Positions 1 to 10,080 are shown, counted from the stretch's first letter. The stretch is 15,075 bases of DNA from Tetrahymena elliotti 4EA (GCA_000231825.2 JH720332.1:646268-661342), one strand, 5' to 3'. Made by a program: numbers and translations. The notes: generated by a model from the letters alone, not told the origin.

Positions 1-70
1 ACTTTGATTTTAGGATTATTATATTTTCATAAAAACAATACAAAATCAATTTAAGAAAAAGATATCTAAA

Positions 71-1699
71 ATGAATAGAGCAATCCTATTACTTGTTGCT
101 TTTAATTTGATTCTTTTAAAATCTGTTTTTGCATCATTTGGAGGATAAGTTAATTGCTCATAAAAACATTAAAAAGAAGGGCCTTGCTATAGTTGTGGAA
201 ATAATGTTGAAGCAATATCAAAACTTTTTAAATTTATTGATGAATCTCTTCAGTGTTATGTAATAGACTGTTCTATTTCCACAGTAGGTAGTAAATTGAA
301 TGGTTGGGTTTGTAAATCGTGCTCTGAGGCATCTGGGTCAGGTTTAATAAAAAAAGGAAAATACTTTGATGATTAAAATTGTGTAGATAGTTGTCCTCAT
401 GGCGACACACCAACTGAAGCTTAAGATTTTAAATGTGAAATTCCTAATCCTGGAAAATCAGTACCATGCTCTTCTGATAACTTTACTTGTGATGGGTGTG
501 GAACAACAAGTGAAATAAAAAACATATTTATTTACAAGAAGAGTAAGAATTTATGCTTTGTTAAAGATTGCCATTCTAAAGTAATAGGACAAAATTTAAA
601 TGGCTGGGTATGCAATTCTTGTAGACATACAGATAAAAGTGGAAACTTTCAAAAGGGATTTTTTTTTGATGGTTTTTAATGTGTTCACTAATGTCCTATT
701 GGTTAAAAAGCAGATGCTTCTACTGGATTTGTTTGCAAAGAACTTGTTCATCAAGGAGGTAAAGTTGAATGCTCAACTGGTTCTTCAGCTTGTACTACAT
801 GTGGATCTACTTAAAGTATTTAATAACTATTTGATTACGATTCAGGATTTTGCAATGTAAAAGATTGTAGTTTATCAGTTGTTTAAACTAATTTGAATGG
901 TTGGGTCTGTAATTCTTGTTCTACTGCTTCTGGAAACAATAATATTTCTCTAGGTTAGTTCTTTGATGGTAATAATTGTGTTGAGACTTGCCCAAGTGGT
1001 TAAATAGCAAACACTTCTACTGGTTATGTATGTTAGGATGTTGTTCATCAAGGAGGAAATGTTTCTTGTTCTATTGATTCTTCTACTTGTGGAGGATGTA
1101 GATCTTTTTCCTCAATTACAGACCTATTTACGTATGCATCAGGAGCAAATTGCTCTATAAAAGATTGTTCTTTAACAACAGTTGGAAACAATTTAAATGG
1201 TTGGGTATGCAATTCCTGCAGTTCTGCTATTGGTAACAATATTATAGAGAAAGGATAATTTTATGATAATTAAAATTGTGTCAAAGTTTGTCCAAATGGA
1301 TAAGAAGCCAATATTTCTACTGGATATGTTTGTAAATCTATTTAAGTTGCTGTAACAGGCAATCCTGTTTCCTGTTCTACAGATTAACTGACATGTGGAG
1401 GATGTGAAGAAAGAATTACTGCTTAAAAGTTATTTAAGTTTAATGAAAAAACGAATTGCTCTATTTTGGATTGTTCCTCATCTTTATTAATGGCTAATTT
1501 AAATAAATGGGTTTGCTCTTCTTGTAATGGAGTAGCAGGCTCAATAGTTCCAAACGGAATACATTTCGATGGTTCTACATGTACATAGTCATGTGAAAAA
1601 AAGAAGTTTATTGATAATTTAACCTAATTATAGAGTATGAATATTGGTTCAATTATTGGATAATCTTTCCTCTTTTTATTTCTAATTCTCTTATTTTGA
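71..1699 (+). CDS. Immobilization-antigen-like GPI-anchored surface protein
   Basis: Intronless frame of 542 residues read with TAA/TAG as Gln and closed by TGA at 1697. The ATG sits in the A-rich context usual for ciliates (CTAAAATG). Residues 1-21 are a signal peptide (MNRAILLLVAFNLILLKSVFA, probable cleavage after Ala21). The body is cysteine-rich, with CxxC pairs and about five tandem units. The motif NLNGWVCNSC or a variant has its Trp at residues 79, 179, 278, 378 and 480. Other unit landmarks are FFDGNNCV, CP.GQ.A.TSTGYVC and CS...TC.GC. The last 20 or so residues (from MNIGSIIGQ to LILLF) are hydrophobic and end at the stop, as a GPI-attachment signal does. This architecture is that of ciliate serotype or immobilization antigens (Tetrahymena Ser proteins, Ichthyophthirius i-antigens), which coat the cell and cilia. 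The family call is from architecture and not from a specific match, so no gene name is given. No lesion is seen and the gene looks functional. Confidence 0.85.
155..1596 (+). repeat. Five tandem ~100-residue Cys-rich units inside the surface antigen
   Basis: The conserved Trp codons of the GWVC core lie at 305, 605, 902, 1202 and 1508, so the unit is 297-306 bases long. Units 2 to 4 are closest to each other; they share STG(Y/F)VC, VHQGG and NLNGWVCNSC. The first unit and the last (KWVCSSC, without the VHQGG stretch) are more diverged. The edges given are approximate. Confidence 0.8.
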
Positions 1700-2494
1700 A
1701 AATTTTAATATTTATTATCTTGTGTTTTAATTTATTTATAATTATGTTTATTTAATATTATTAGTACTATGAAAACTTATTTTACTGAAAATAATTTCCC
1801 ATTCAAAATAAAAATTGTCTTGTGTCTATCGTTTATCTAACTTATCAACAAACAATCTTCATTTATAAAAAATGAAATATAAAAACATAACTATATTTTA
1901 ACATTAATTAGGAAAATGATTATATTTTTGAAATTTTTAAAAATTTATAACACTAACTTCTTTGAAAAAATATAAAATTTTTATGAAAATAAAATAACAT
2001 TTATCAAATGACTGCCTGATTAATTTATTTATTTGTTCTATTTCTTTTATTCTTTATTATTTAAAAAATATAATCATTAATTTTCTTCAAATTAAATTTT
2101 CTTTTATTATCAATTTATTTGTTCTTTTGTCATTATTTTTTAATTCAAAAACTAATTTTTAAATAAAGAAAAAGCACCATTAAGGTGCTTTGTCATGAAT
2201 AATACAAAGATGCCATTATGGAAATAGAAGAATATTATAATTTTGCTCAAAAATAAATCAAGCTAAAAAATAAAAGTGTGTTACTCACTTATCTAATTGT
2301 TTGTCATTCAGAATTTTTATTCCATTCCTCTTTTATTTCTTTTATTGTTTTTGTTATATTTATTTATATTGCCAGATTATTAAATTTGTACGAAATTAAA
2401 GTTATGATTTCTTAATAGATGACCAACAATATTAATAAATGACATTAAGATTTCATAAATTATATTTTTCTTTTTTTGATATTTGATTACTTTA
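1700..2494. other. AT-rich intergenic region after the surface-antigen gene
   Basis: No coherent protein is seen in either strand with the ciliate code. The first part presumably contains the 3' UTR of the upstream gene. The only structured element is the hairpin at 2171-2191, listed separately. Confidence 0.6.
2171..2191. other. Perfect 8-bp hairpin (AAAGCACC / GGTGCTTT)
   Basis: Arms AAAGCACC (2171-2178) and GGTGCTTT (2184-2191) are perfectly complementary around a 5-base loop (ATTAA). The stem is GC-richer than its surroundings. It lies about 470 bases after the surface-antigen stop, too far to be assigned as that gene's 3' end. It does not match the histone 3' stem-loop consensus. Function unknown. 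Confidence 0.5.
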
Positions 2495-2944
2495 ATGTCT
2501 AGTCAGCCATTTTATTTACTTTTCTTAGTTGAATATTTTAGAGAGTACTTCAATAGATTTTATGATCAAAAACAATATGTAAAATCGCTATTTTCTTCAA
2601 TTTTAGATGAAAATTATGAATAAATATTTATTTTAGTCTGTAACAAATTAATTTGTTTTAATAAGAATAAAAAAGCAAAATCTAGAAAATGCTTTATATT
2701 ATCTACCTTTCATAAATATTCTTTGTTATTAATTAAGCATAAAAAAACCCAACTCGCTCATCATCAATCATTTATTTTTATGAATTGTAATGTAATTCAG
2801 TAAATTTATAATAAAATTTATGATTTACTTTCAAATCTAAATAATTTTACAGCTAACAATTTTGATATCAATAAAGCTGCTTAATTAATTAATTTCTATT
2901 TCTTTTTTATTTTTATTTATCCATTATAATTTCAAATAAATTGA
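2495..2944 (+). CDS. Unrecognised 149-residue open frame, doubtful gene
   Basis: Starts MSSQPFYLLFLVEYF and ends at TGA 2942-2944, with an in-frame TGA just upstream at 2477. Residue use in the first two thirds (NFTANNFDINKAAQLI, YNKIYDLLSNLNN) resembles ciliate protein. The last stretch, FYFFFIFIYP, looks like translated AT-rich spacer. No domain, Cys pattern or convincing signal peptide is recognised. In this base composition a frame of this length without TGA can arise by chance, so this is a candidate only. It could also be one exon of a decayed gene. Confidence 0.25.
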
Positions 2945-5263
2945 TTTTATTACTTTTGTATGCTAATTCCTATTTATTTATCTTCTTCTATTCTAATCTT
3001 TTTCAATCTTAAATTTATTGAAAAAATTTGATGCGTTTGTTTTTGCCATCAATCGATAATTAAAAAAGATCAAAATCGAATGAATGAAAACAGCCTTAAA
3101 GCTTAAAAGGGAGAGAAACCTAAATTTTTGTTAATGACAAATTCAAAATAAATAAATTATTGATTAATTTCTTTAAATCTTCTCATTCATCACAAAGTCT
3201 TCAATCTTAAAATTCAAATTCATTCAAAATTGTGTAGTGTTGTTTTTTTATCATCAGCAATAAATTCAAAGGATGAATAATAATTTAATTTCCAAAGACC
3301 TAATTGTCATCCACCATTACATAGTTTATTTATTTATTACTTTCTCAAAATTAAAATTAATATCTCTAAAATATTTTTGAAAATTTGAATGTGTTTTTTA
3401 TCATCAACCAATCTTTCATAAGACCTACTTTTTATTCATCTTCCATTAAAGTCTTCTAGAACAAAAAAATTAAAACGCTCTAAAAAATATCTTGAAAAAC
3501 TAATCATCACTAAGCAAGAATAGAGAAAATCCTTAATTTACTTATCACCTATGTCTTCTTATTCATCTTCTATGAAAAATTTCAATTAAATAAATAATCT
3601 ATTGTGTAAACTACTGATAATATTTGTAGCAAATTATAAAAATCTATCATTTTATTTCAACTTTTTATTCATTTAATGCTAAATAAAGTATTTTGAAATC
3701 TGGCTAAAATATAAACACCTCTAAAATCTGTATGGAAAATTAGTCGTGTTTTTAATGATACGAAAAAATATTTAAGAATATTAATCTACACAAAAAAGAG
3801 CAAGGTATGTGATGTGTATTGTAAAAGATTTCAATTTGTAAACAAATGTAGAATTTTTATTAGAATTAAAGCTTAAAAAAATATTTTAGTTTTTTGAAAA
3901 GTATGCTTAAAAACAAATTAAATTGTAAATTTGTTAAATTAATTAAATTAATAGCAATATTATTTTTATTTCTTTGCTTCGATCAACCTTACATCTAATT
4001 GTATCAACATTATAATTCTTACTGCGTATGTTTTAAAAAAGAGATATTACTCAAAGCTAGCTCTAAGAATCATCATACCAAAACAACAATTATCTTAAAA
4101 AAGTTTTATATCTAAGCATTTGGTTTGGCTTTAGTAAAATAAACAAAGATGTTTTTAATTTGTTTGATGTTTTTAAAAAATAATCAAGAAAAATTTGTTT
4201 TGAGGGAAATGAATGTTTTTTCTTTTTGAGAAACACATTTTTTCTTAATTAACAAAATAGATTGCAAGATATATATTAATATTAAAAGTAAGAATAAACC
4301 TACTTATTTTAAGTGATCATTTTTTATTAATTATTGTCATTTGATTAGATTTTTTAAGATCATTTTGATGATCATAATAATAAAAATATACACACCATAA
4401 TTCCTTGATATTCTTTCCTTGTCATCGCTATAATTTTTATGAGAAGTGGATTTTCCCAATGAATAATAAAGGGGGGAGGGGGTTTTGGTAAAAATCTTAA
4501 AAAATTGAAGAAAAAGAGTGTATAAAGAAAGATGCTAAATTATCAATAGATAGATAAAAAAGTAATAATATTAAGTAGAAAATAAATGCTTTCAACATTA
4601 ATTTTCTGTTTTTAAATTGAACAATAAATTAATTTTTTGTAATAAAAAATATTATAAAATAAAAAAATAAAAATTAGGTTTTTGAGTTGACTTGATGCAC
4701 TTTTTTGCTTTATTTAGTCATAAGATTTAACTGAAGAAAAGAGATTTTGATTCAAAAATTATTCAGTAGATGATGTTGAAGATAAAACATAAAGATTATT
4801 AAATGACAGGTTTTGAGAAAATTGTTATTTTGTTAATTTAACTGCTTAGAATAGATAGATAAATAATTTATTTTGTCTGTCTTAATTAAGTAAGTTTTTG
4901 TTGCTTCTTGCTGCTGCTAGTAAGTAGGATTCTTTTTAGTAATAAATAAAAAGTATTGAATTTTATCTTTAGATTTATTGCTTTTAATTATTAATTTCTA
5001 TTTCTTTCCTTAGGTATTATTTTATTTTAAGAAGAAGAATTTCTGAAATAATTGAAATTAATCAAATGAATCAAATAATAATCATTAATAAGATAATATT
5101 TAAAATATATTTTAAAAAGGCATTTTGAAAACTGTAAATTTGATACTTCAATAACAAATAAGACAAATCCAGCAATTCTAGATAAAAAAAATGATATTTT
5201 TGGTTCTAAAAATCCTCCTTTTAATTGAGAGATAACAAGTTGAAACATAAAAAATAATTTATC
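2945..5263. other. 2.3 kb AT-rich non-coding region with a G-tract
   Basis: No gene is supported. Between about 3020 and 3580 there are loosely similar blocks (TTTTTATCATCA.CAA near 3250 and 3396, and ATTCATCTTC near 3433 and 3561), possibly an old degenerate repeat. The remainder is poly-A/T-rich spacer. The one compositional outlier is the purine tract at 4471-4488. Confidence 0.55.
4471..4488 (+). other. G-tract GGGGGGAGGGGGTTTTGG
   Basis: Eighteen bases with G6, G5 and G2 runs in otherwise very AT-rich DNA, preceded by AATAATAAA. The end of the tract resembles ciliate telomere-type G/T repeats, but it is one non-tandem copy. With G6, G5 and the GG after TTTT it could form a G-quadruplex. 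Comparable A5G5 tracts are known to set boundaries of some Tetrahymena germline deletion elements; whether that applies here is inference. Confidence 0.6.
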
Positions 5264-5395
5264 ATGAAGGAATTAATTCCAAATTTCAAGATAATTTCTC
5301 TCTTCTTGCTAATAGTACAAGTTTTGTCAATCAATGAGTTGATGATAAAATAAAATGAAAGAAATTTGTTGCCAAATTAATAACTTAAAGAGTGA
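5264..5395 (+). CDS. Small ORF with a signal-peptide-like start (possible orphan first exon)
   Basis: Encodes 43 residues. After MKELIPNFK comes a hydrophobic core (IISLFLLIVQVLS) followed by a polar stretch (INELMIKQNERNLLPNQ), ending at TGA 5393. This is a textbook secretory signal, with the start in a plausible context (TTTATCATG). Such starts are common in ciliate cysteine-rich membrane proteins, whose C-terminus is found alone at 7635-8580, but no continuing exon is identified downstream. It may be a complete small secreted peptide, a leftover first exon or a chance ORF. Confidence 0.3.
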
Positions 5396-5576
5396 CAGGT
5401 TAACATATTTTTAAAGTAAACACAGTATTACTTAATGAATCAATTAATTACTTAATTTTTTATGAAAAAGTTTAAATTTTTGTTTTCAAATTTCTAGCAC
5501 TACCAAACTGCTAGCTAGTCATAAATAATTTATAGTTTTTAATCAACTTAAAATTTTCGAAAAGATAGATTTCAAA

Positions 5577-7074
5577 ATGGATAACTAAAAGCGTAAGGAA
5601 TCAGCAATTTCTTCAAAATTTATTACAGGTATTTACATTTTAACAGTGATTTTAAGAAAAATCAATTAAATATTTAATAGAAGAATTAATTACTGATATA
5701 GAAGAAGATACTGACACTCACCAAAACATTAATTGTATTAATCACTTCACTCCACATAGATTTTCTCTTTTTGATGAAAATGCTGAGAAGCAAAAGCTAT
5801 TTTATCAAAGCTTCAATCAGTCATATCAGTCCTTTTCATAGAGTAATCTAAGATAACATTTATGAGTTTATGAGTGTTTAGTCATTTCTTTTTCATAAAA
5901 AATTAGTTACTTAGGAATCTTCTTTCAGCACAAGCTTTACCCTTGATCTTAAGAATGAAGAATTTTAAATTAATAGATAGGGTGATTTTTTTGATTAAAA
6001 AGTTCAGCTTTAAGACTAGTCAAGTAATTTTTTTTTCTAAATTTAATTATGAACCAACTTACTAACTAGACAGCCAATCAATCAATAATTCAAGTTACCG
6101 AATCAATCAAATTAAATCTGATTTGATTTTACTACATTTAATTTTTTGATACTATTAATTAAATTTCAGAAAGCTTTGATCAATCAATATTAAATCCAAA
6201 TTTGATATAAAAACACAAATAATTATCGAGAATATTTAACTTTTTATTAAAATAACTAGGTTTCTAATAAAATGAGCAATAATAAGATTATAATTTCAGA
6301 GCACTCAATATGGATTTCTGTGGAATTAGAAACAAGAAGCTAGTGCAATTGCTAATTAAAACAGAATATTACAGCCAAGCATATAAATAATAAAATTTTT
6401 TCAGTGAGTTAACAACTAAAATATCTAGCAGAGGAAAAAAGAAACAGAGAATAATATTTATCACTGATAATGCCTTTTATGTGATCAAAACACTTAACAG
6501 CTACAGAGGTGTACAAAGGTTTAACATAAAAGAGATAGGTTTAATCTAATTCTATTCAAAAAGTAGTAATCTTTGCTCAATTTTTGACAAAAATGAAATT
6601 AAATTAATGTTGAAAGTAAATCATTTCAATGAGTTCCTTGAGTTTGTACAGAATATTTTTAAGTGCGAATTATTAACACAAGACAATTATTTAAATGAAT
6701 AAGATAAAATATAAAATAATTCTTAATATTGTGATTCTGATCCATAGAGCTCTATGGATAAAATGGAATTATTTTTATAGAACTAATAACAATAATTTTA
6801 TATTTGTGTTAACAAAATAAACAATAATAACATTATTGAAGATCAATCGATTTAAGGTTTGTTACAGTTTTTAGGCAATAGTATTTGTATTAATTCACTA
6901 GATGGTAGCTCTAAATATTTAAGTAGACTAACTCAAGTTGAGTTATTATTAATAGACTTATAAAATAAATCTTTCATATTCAAATCACTAAAAAATTAAT
7001 CTGATAAATTCTTTATAAAATTATTAAACAATGAAGAAATTCCAAACTTTATAAATTAGTTAGAAAATTATTGA
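5577..7074 (+). CDS. Protein with a myosin TH1-like (PH-fold) domain, four exons
   Basis: Proposed exons are 5577-5628, 5681-5842, 5907-6023 and 6170-7074, giving 411 residues. The introns are 52, 64 and 146 bases; all begin GT and end TAG, TAG and CAG. Each removes a frame change or TGA and joins sensible sequence. An alternative first acceptor at 5701 would drop seven residues. Residues 1-110 are polar and low complexity. Residues about 155-275 resemble the TH1 domain of class I myosin tails: a (D/N)FCGIRNKKL lead-in, then SSRGKKKQRIIFITDN at about 196-211, FYVIKTL, an I.EIGLIQF strand, and a C-terminal helix NEFLEFVQNIF. TH1 domains bind acidic phospholipids; the basic RGKKKQR cluster would suit that. 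There is no motor domain. Residues 275-411 are Asn/Gln/Leu-rich and unrecognised. The frame stays open after the TGA (next entry). The domain call is from memory of the family pattern and is moderately sure; the gene structure is surer. Confidence 0.65.
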
Positions 7075-7494
7075 ACTGAAACCTAATTAATTTCATTAGA
7101 TTTTTATCTTTATTTTTCACTTAAATTTTGTATTTTTACTTAAATCTAATTACGTTTATTAAATCTTAGCTATTCTATAACCTCCATAAAAAGAGCTCTA
7201 TTTCTTAATCCAATTAATTATAAAAAAATTTAATTGTTTTCGTTACTATTACTGAGTCAAATTTTAATGCTTTCTATTAAAAATATTATCATTTATTTAT
7301 TTGTGAATTCAAATTTACTGTTGGATATGTTAAATTTCACAAAAGGATTAAAATTTAACTTTTTTGATTAAACAACAGCCAACTGCTTTTAAATTTAGAA
7401 ATAGATATTAATAAACAGCAGAATTGACCTAAAAACTGGATGTCAGTCAGACCTTAATAACTTAATCAAAAATTCTTCTAAGTTGAAAGTTTGA
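7075..7494 (+). other. In-frame open extension after the TGA of the TH1-like gene
   Basis: In the same phase as the last exon, reading past TGA 7072-7074 gives another 139 codons up to TGA 7492. The composition is not that of spacer: LRLLNLSYSITSIKRALF, then a hydrophobic stretch and FFDQTTANCFQIQKQ. Either the upstream TGA is a premature stop, the two parts belong to separate exons, or this is a chance open frame. No family is recognised with confidence; the leucine pattern faintly recalls leucine-rich repeats. Confidence 0.3.
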
Positions 7495-7541
7495 AAACTA
7501 AATTGAAGTATCAAAAATAAATACTGTAAACTCTCTATAAC

Positions 7542-7581
7542 AAGACCCCCCCCCCTTATAGGGTTTTTAAATAGGGGTCTT
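7542..7581. repeat. Inverted repeat with C10 tract (AAGACCCC / GGGGTCTT)
   Basis: AAGACCCC at 7542-7549 pairs perfectly with GGGGTCTT at 7574-7581. Allowing one mismatch, the arms extend outward (TATAACAAGACCCC against GGGGTCTTATTATA). Between them lie the rest of a C10 run, TTATAGGG and a T-rich loop. The outer sequence CTGTAAACTCTCTATAACAAG resembles the general style of pogo/Tigger-type transposon ends. No second end or transposase is seen, so a mobile origin is only a suggestion. Confidence 0.55.
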
Positions 7582-7634
7582 ATTATATTTTGAAATTTTT
7601 ATTAAAAATTTTAGATAATATTTTACATAAAAAA

Positions 7635-8580
7635 TGGATAATATGGTGGGATATTTAATAAAATATTTTGATATATAATAATTAGATTAATTGTGCTAAT
7701 AATGATGGAACTTAATATGTTATTTATTCAACTTCATTACTATGTGATTCTACCCACACTAAATGGACTTTATATTTTTTTTCCCCTGCTCTATTACTAA
7801 TTGGATTGATAATACCATCAATGTTAATTTTGATTTTAAAAAAGTTTTCTTAAAATTAATCAGTAATATTAGCTTTCAGCTATCTTACACGAGGATACAA
7901 AATAACTCACTTCTATTTCTGGGATATGTATAGATAAATATAAATCTTTTTTGTTATTTTAGTTTTAAGTTTTGATATTTAAAATTAAACAATCAAAATC
8001 ACTTTGCTAATTGCTATAAGCTTATCTTAAAAGTTAATTCAGATCAAAGGTAAATTATTTTATTTTTATTTAAATTTAATCATTTTACAATTTATGTTTA
8101 ATAAATAAAAAGAAAATCCTTATTGTAATAATAATATTTAAAATTTATGCAATCTCTAAATGGATACTTCAATAGTGACAATCACTTTAGTAATATTTTA
8201 TAGTTCAGCTGTTTTGAAGTAAAATATTGCTTAATAGATTATTTGTGGAGCTATTGGTATATTAGCCAACCTAAATATTATAGTTAGAATCATTATCAAT
8301 CTTCTTGACCATAAATCAATTAAAAAAATATTACTATTAAGCAAAAAGAAATAAATAGCTGTGCAAAATGCATAAATAAATTGGAAAAGTATCAAAATAA
8401 GAATTTAAAATAAATCCTTGTACAGTTAGAGTTTTGTAAATTTATTTATTTTTTTATTATTTTTTAAATTATTTTTGTTAGAATTAAAAATAGAGTTTCA
8501 TGCTTTTTGTTAGAAATTCACTTGTGAAGTCTTTAAAATATTCACACACAATATTGGCAACATAAAAAATAAATAGTTGA
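7635..8580 (+). pseudogene. C-terminal membrane part of a large ciliate Cys-rich transmembrane protein, N-terminus missing
   Basis: Likely exons are 7635-8049, 8113-8435 and 8482-8580 (TGA at 8578), with introns of 63 and 46 bases starting GTAAAT and ending AAG and TTAG. The first acceptor is the less certain: the frame is open through that intron because its length is a multiple of three. The protein has at least five hydrophobic segments: FFSPALLLIGLIIPSMLILI, IQIFFVILVLSF, IKITLLIAISL, SIVTITLVIFYSSAV and IICGAIGILANLNIIVRII. Between the first two comes FSYLTRGYKITHFYFWDMYRQ. The order C..T followed by a first helix with a mid-helix Pro, then L..GYK...(Y/F)W(E/D), is the hallmark I know from the very large Tetrahymena and Paramecium families of long cysteine-rich proteins with a multi-pass C-terminus. 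Those proteins have hundreds to thousands of extracellular residues before this point. None is present here, and the reading starts just after the 7542-7581 inverted repeat. It is therefore called a truncated gene, although a distant, unrecognised upstream exon cannot be excluded. Confidence 0.6.
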
Positions 8581-9531
8581 TTTATTTAATTCTTCTTTCA
8601 ATTTAATTTTAATATGAAAAATAACTTTATGGAAATTAATTTGTTTGTATTTATTACTTGCTAAATAAATGTAATGTCTTTATATCATTTAAATTTTAAT
8701 TTAATTTTGTAAAAGTAAAATTCTTTGTTTAAATAATTAAAAAAATAATGGAGAATATTAAAGTGAATTAATATTTCCTATTATTAACTGCCTACTTTTG
8801 TGAATATCTAAAAATACATATTATTAAGTAAGGTTAAGATACAATTTTTGTTTGAAATCATATAGAATAATAAATCTAAAGTAAATCTGAATAATTAGTA
8901 TTATTTTCAAAGCTCTTTATTGCAACCAAAATTTTTGTTATTTTAGAAAGAACAGTTAATTCTTACTTAAAAAATTTAAAACAAAATATTTTTTATTTAA
9001 ATAAATTAGATTAATTAAAAATATTTCTTAATCTTTAAATTTTTTTATTACCATAAATAAGAAGGAGAAGCTAGTTAAATTCAAAATCTTTAAAACAACT
9101 CTTTTTTAGAACTAAATTGATAGTAATTTGAATATTTTTTATTTGCTATGCATAGAAATATTATGAGCCTATTTTCTGAAGAGTTTCTCATATAGTTTAA
9201 ATCAAAAAGTTTTGATTTAGGTTTCAAATAAATAATTAAAATTATGATTATTTACTAAGAAAAATAAATGAAAAATAAGTTTCACTATTATAATATACCA
9301 ACAAGCACAAAGTATCTTCATAAGATTATATGCTAATATTCTGTAAATTCAATTTATTAATCATAACCATAATTCATAATAAAATAGTGATTGAAAAATA
9401 TCTTTTATAAATAAGTAATAATTAATAATAATTATTATAATATTAATTAAGAAAAAACAATATCTTTATAAGGAAATTGATTAATAAGTAAAGTAAAATA
9501 ATTAGAAGCATTTTGAATATTTTCAAATAAA
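8581..9531. other. AT-rich intergenic region before the TPR-kinase
   Basis: No gene is seen on either strand. It contains a perfect 10-bp inverted repeat, TAAATCAAAA / TTTTGATTTA, at 9198-9219 with a two-base spacer. The last 100 bases, rich in AATAATT, are the presumed promoter and 5' leader of the next gene. Confidence 0.6.
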
Positions 9532-10080
9532 ATGGAAAAGTAAGAATAGGAATTAAAGTTATCACAGTAAATTAATTTAGGTTAAAATTAAGGAAGCCTA
9601 AATGAATCTTCTATCAACTAACAGCCTTAACATCTCTAAGAATCACATAAAGATTCAACTAAAAGTCTAGAAGAGGATAATAGAGATAATACTATTCATA
9701 AAAAGCTTTAAAGTAGAATTTAAAAAGGTTGCAAAAAGGAATTTACTTAAAATATTAATTATTTAGGAGTCAATAACTAAGAGAATCAAAAAGCAGTTTT
9801 TTAAAACTAAGATAATTTAGGTTAAAATAGCCATTTACTAAAACATGGCATCTCAACATGTATCTTATAAAAACAAGATCTTACAATATCTAAAAAATAG
9901 CTAAGACAAAGTACTTAAGTATAAAATAGAGAGGAAAGGAGTATAAGTAACAATAGTAAAACCAAAATGGAGCTCATTCAAATTAGATTTAGCTATAAAA
10001 TAGCAAAGTAGTCTAGCGTGTTAGTTCTTAGAGGAGTATTCTTAATGATGAAGAAACCCAAAAGAATTTATAGAAAACTT

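Noticed and set aside
600..860. Standard-code open frame of 86 codons on the + strand
   Set aside because: It is an out-of-phase shadow of the surface-antigen gene, which is open over 542 codons with the ciliate code and has the expected Cys repeats.
1048..1239. Open frame on the - strand
   Set aside because: Antisense shadow of the same Cys-rich repeats; no independent support.
4471..4488. Macronuclear telomere or chromosome end at the G-tract
   Set aside because: A telomere would be a tandem GGGGTT array at a sequence end; this is one irregular copy in the interior.
5070..5225. 51-codon + strand frame ending NDIFGSKNPPFN, reminiscent of ends of beta-helix domains in ciliate membrane proteins
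   Set aside because: Too short and the resemblance too loose; no start, no splice context and no adjacent coding exon.
4763..5248. 161-codon open frame on the - strand with the ciliate code (starts MFQLVISQLKGG)
   Set aside because: No recognisable domain. Its hydrophobic, Lys/Asn/Ile-rich composition matches translated AT-rich DNA. A TGA-free stretch of this length is expected by chance, and the + strand has a short frame there of equal quality.
5843..5881. 39-base intron GTAATC...GTTTAG in the TH1-like gene
   Set aside because: It leaves the reading in a phase that meets TGA soon after; ending the intron at 5906 (AAATTAG) joins to the phase that codes onward to the next exon.
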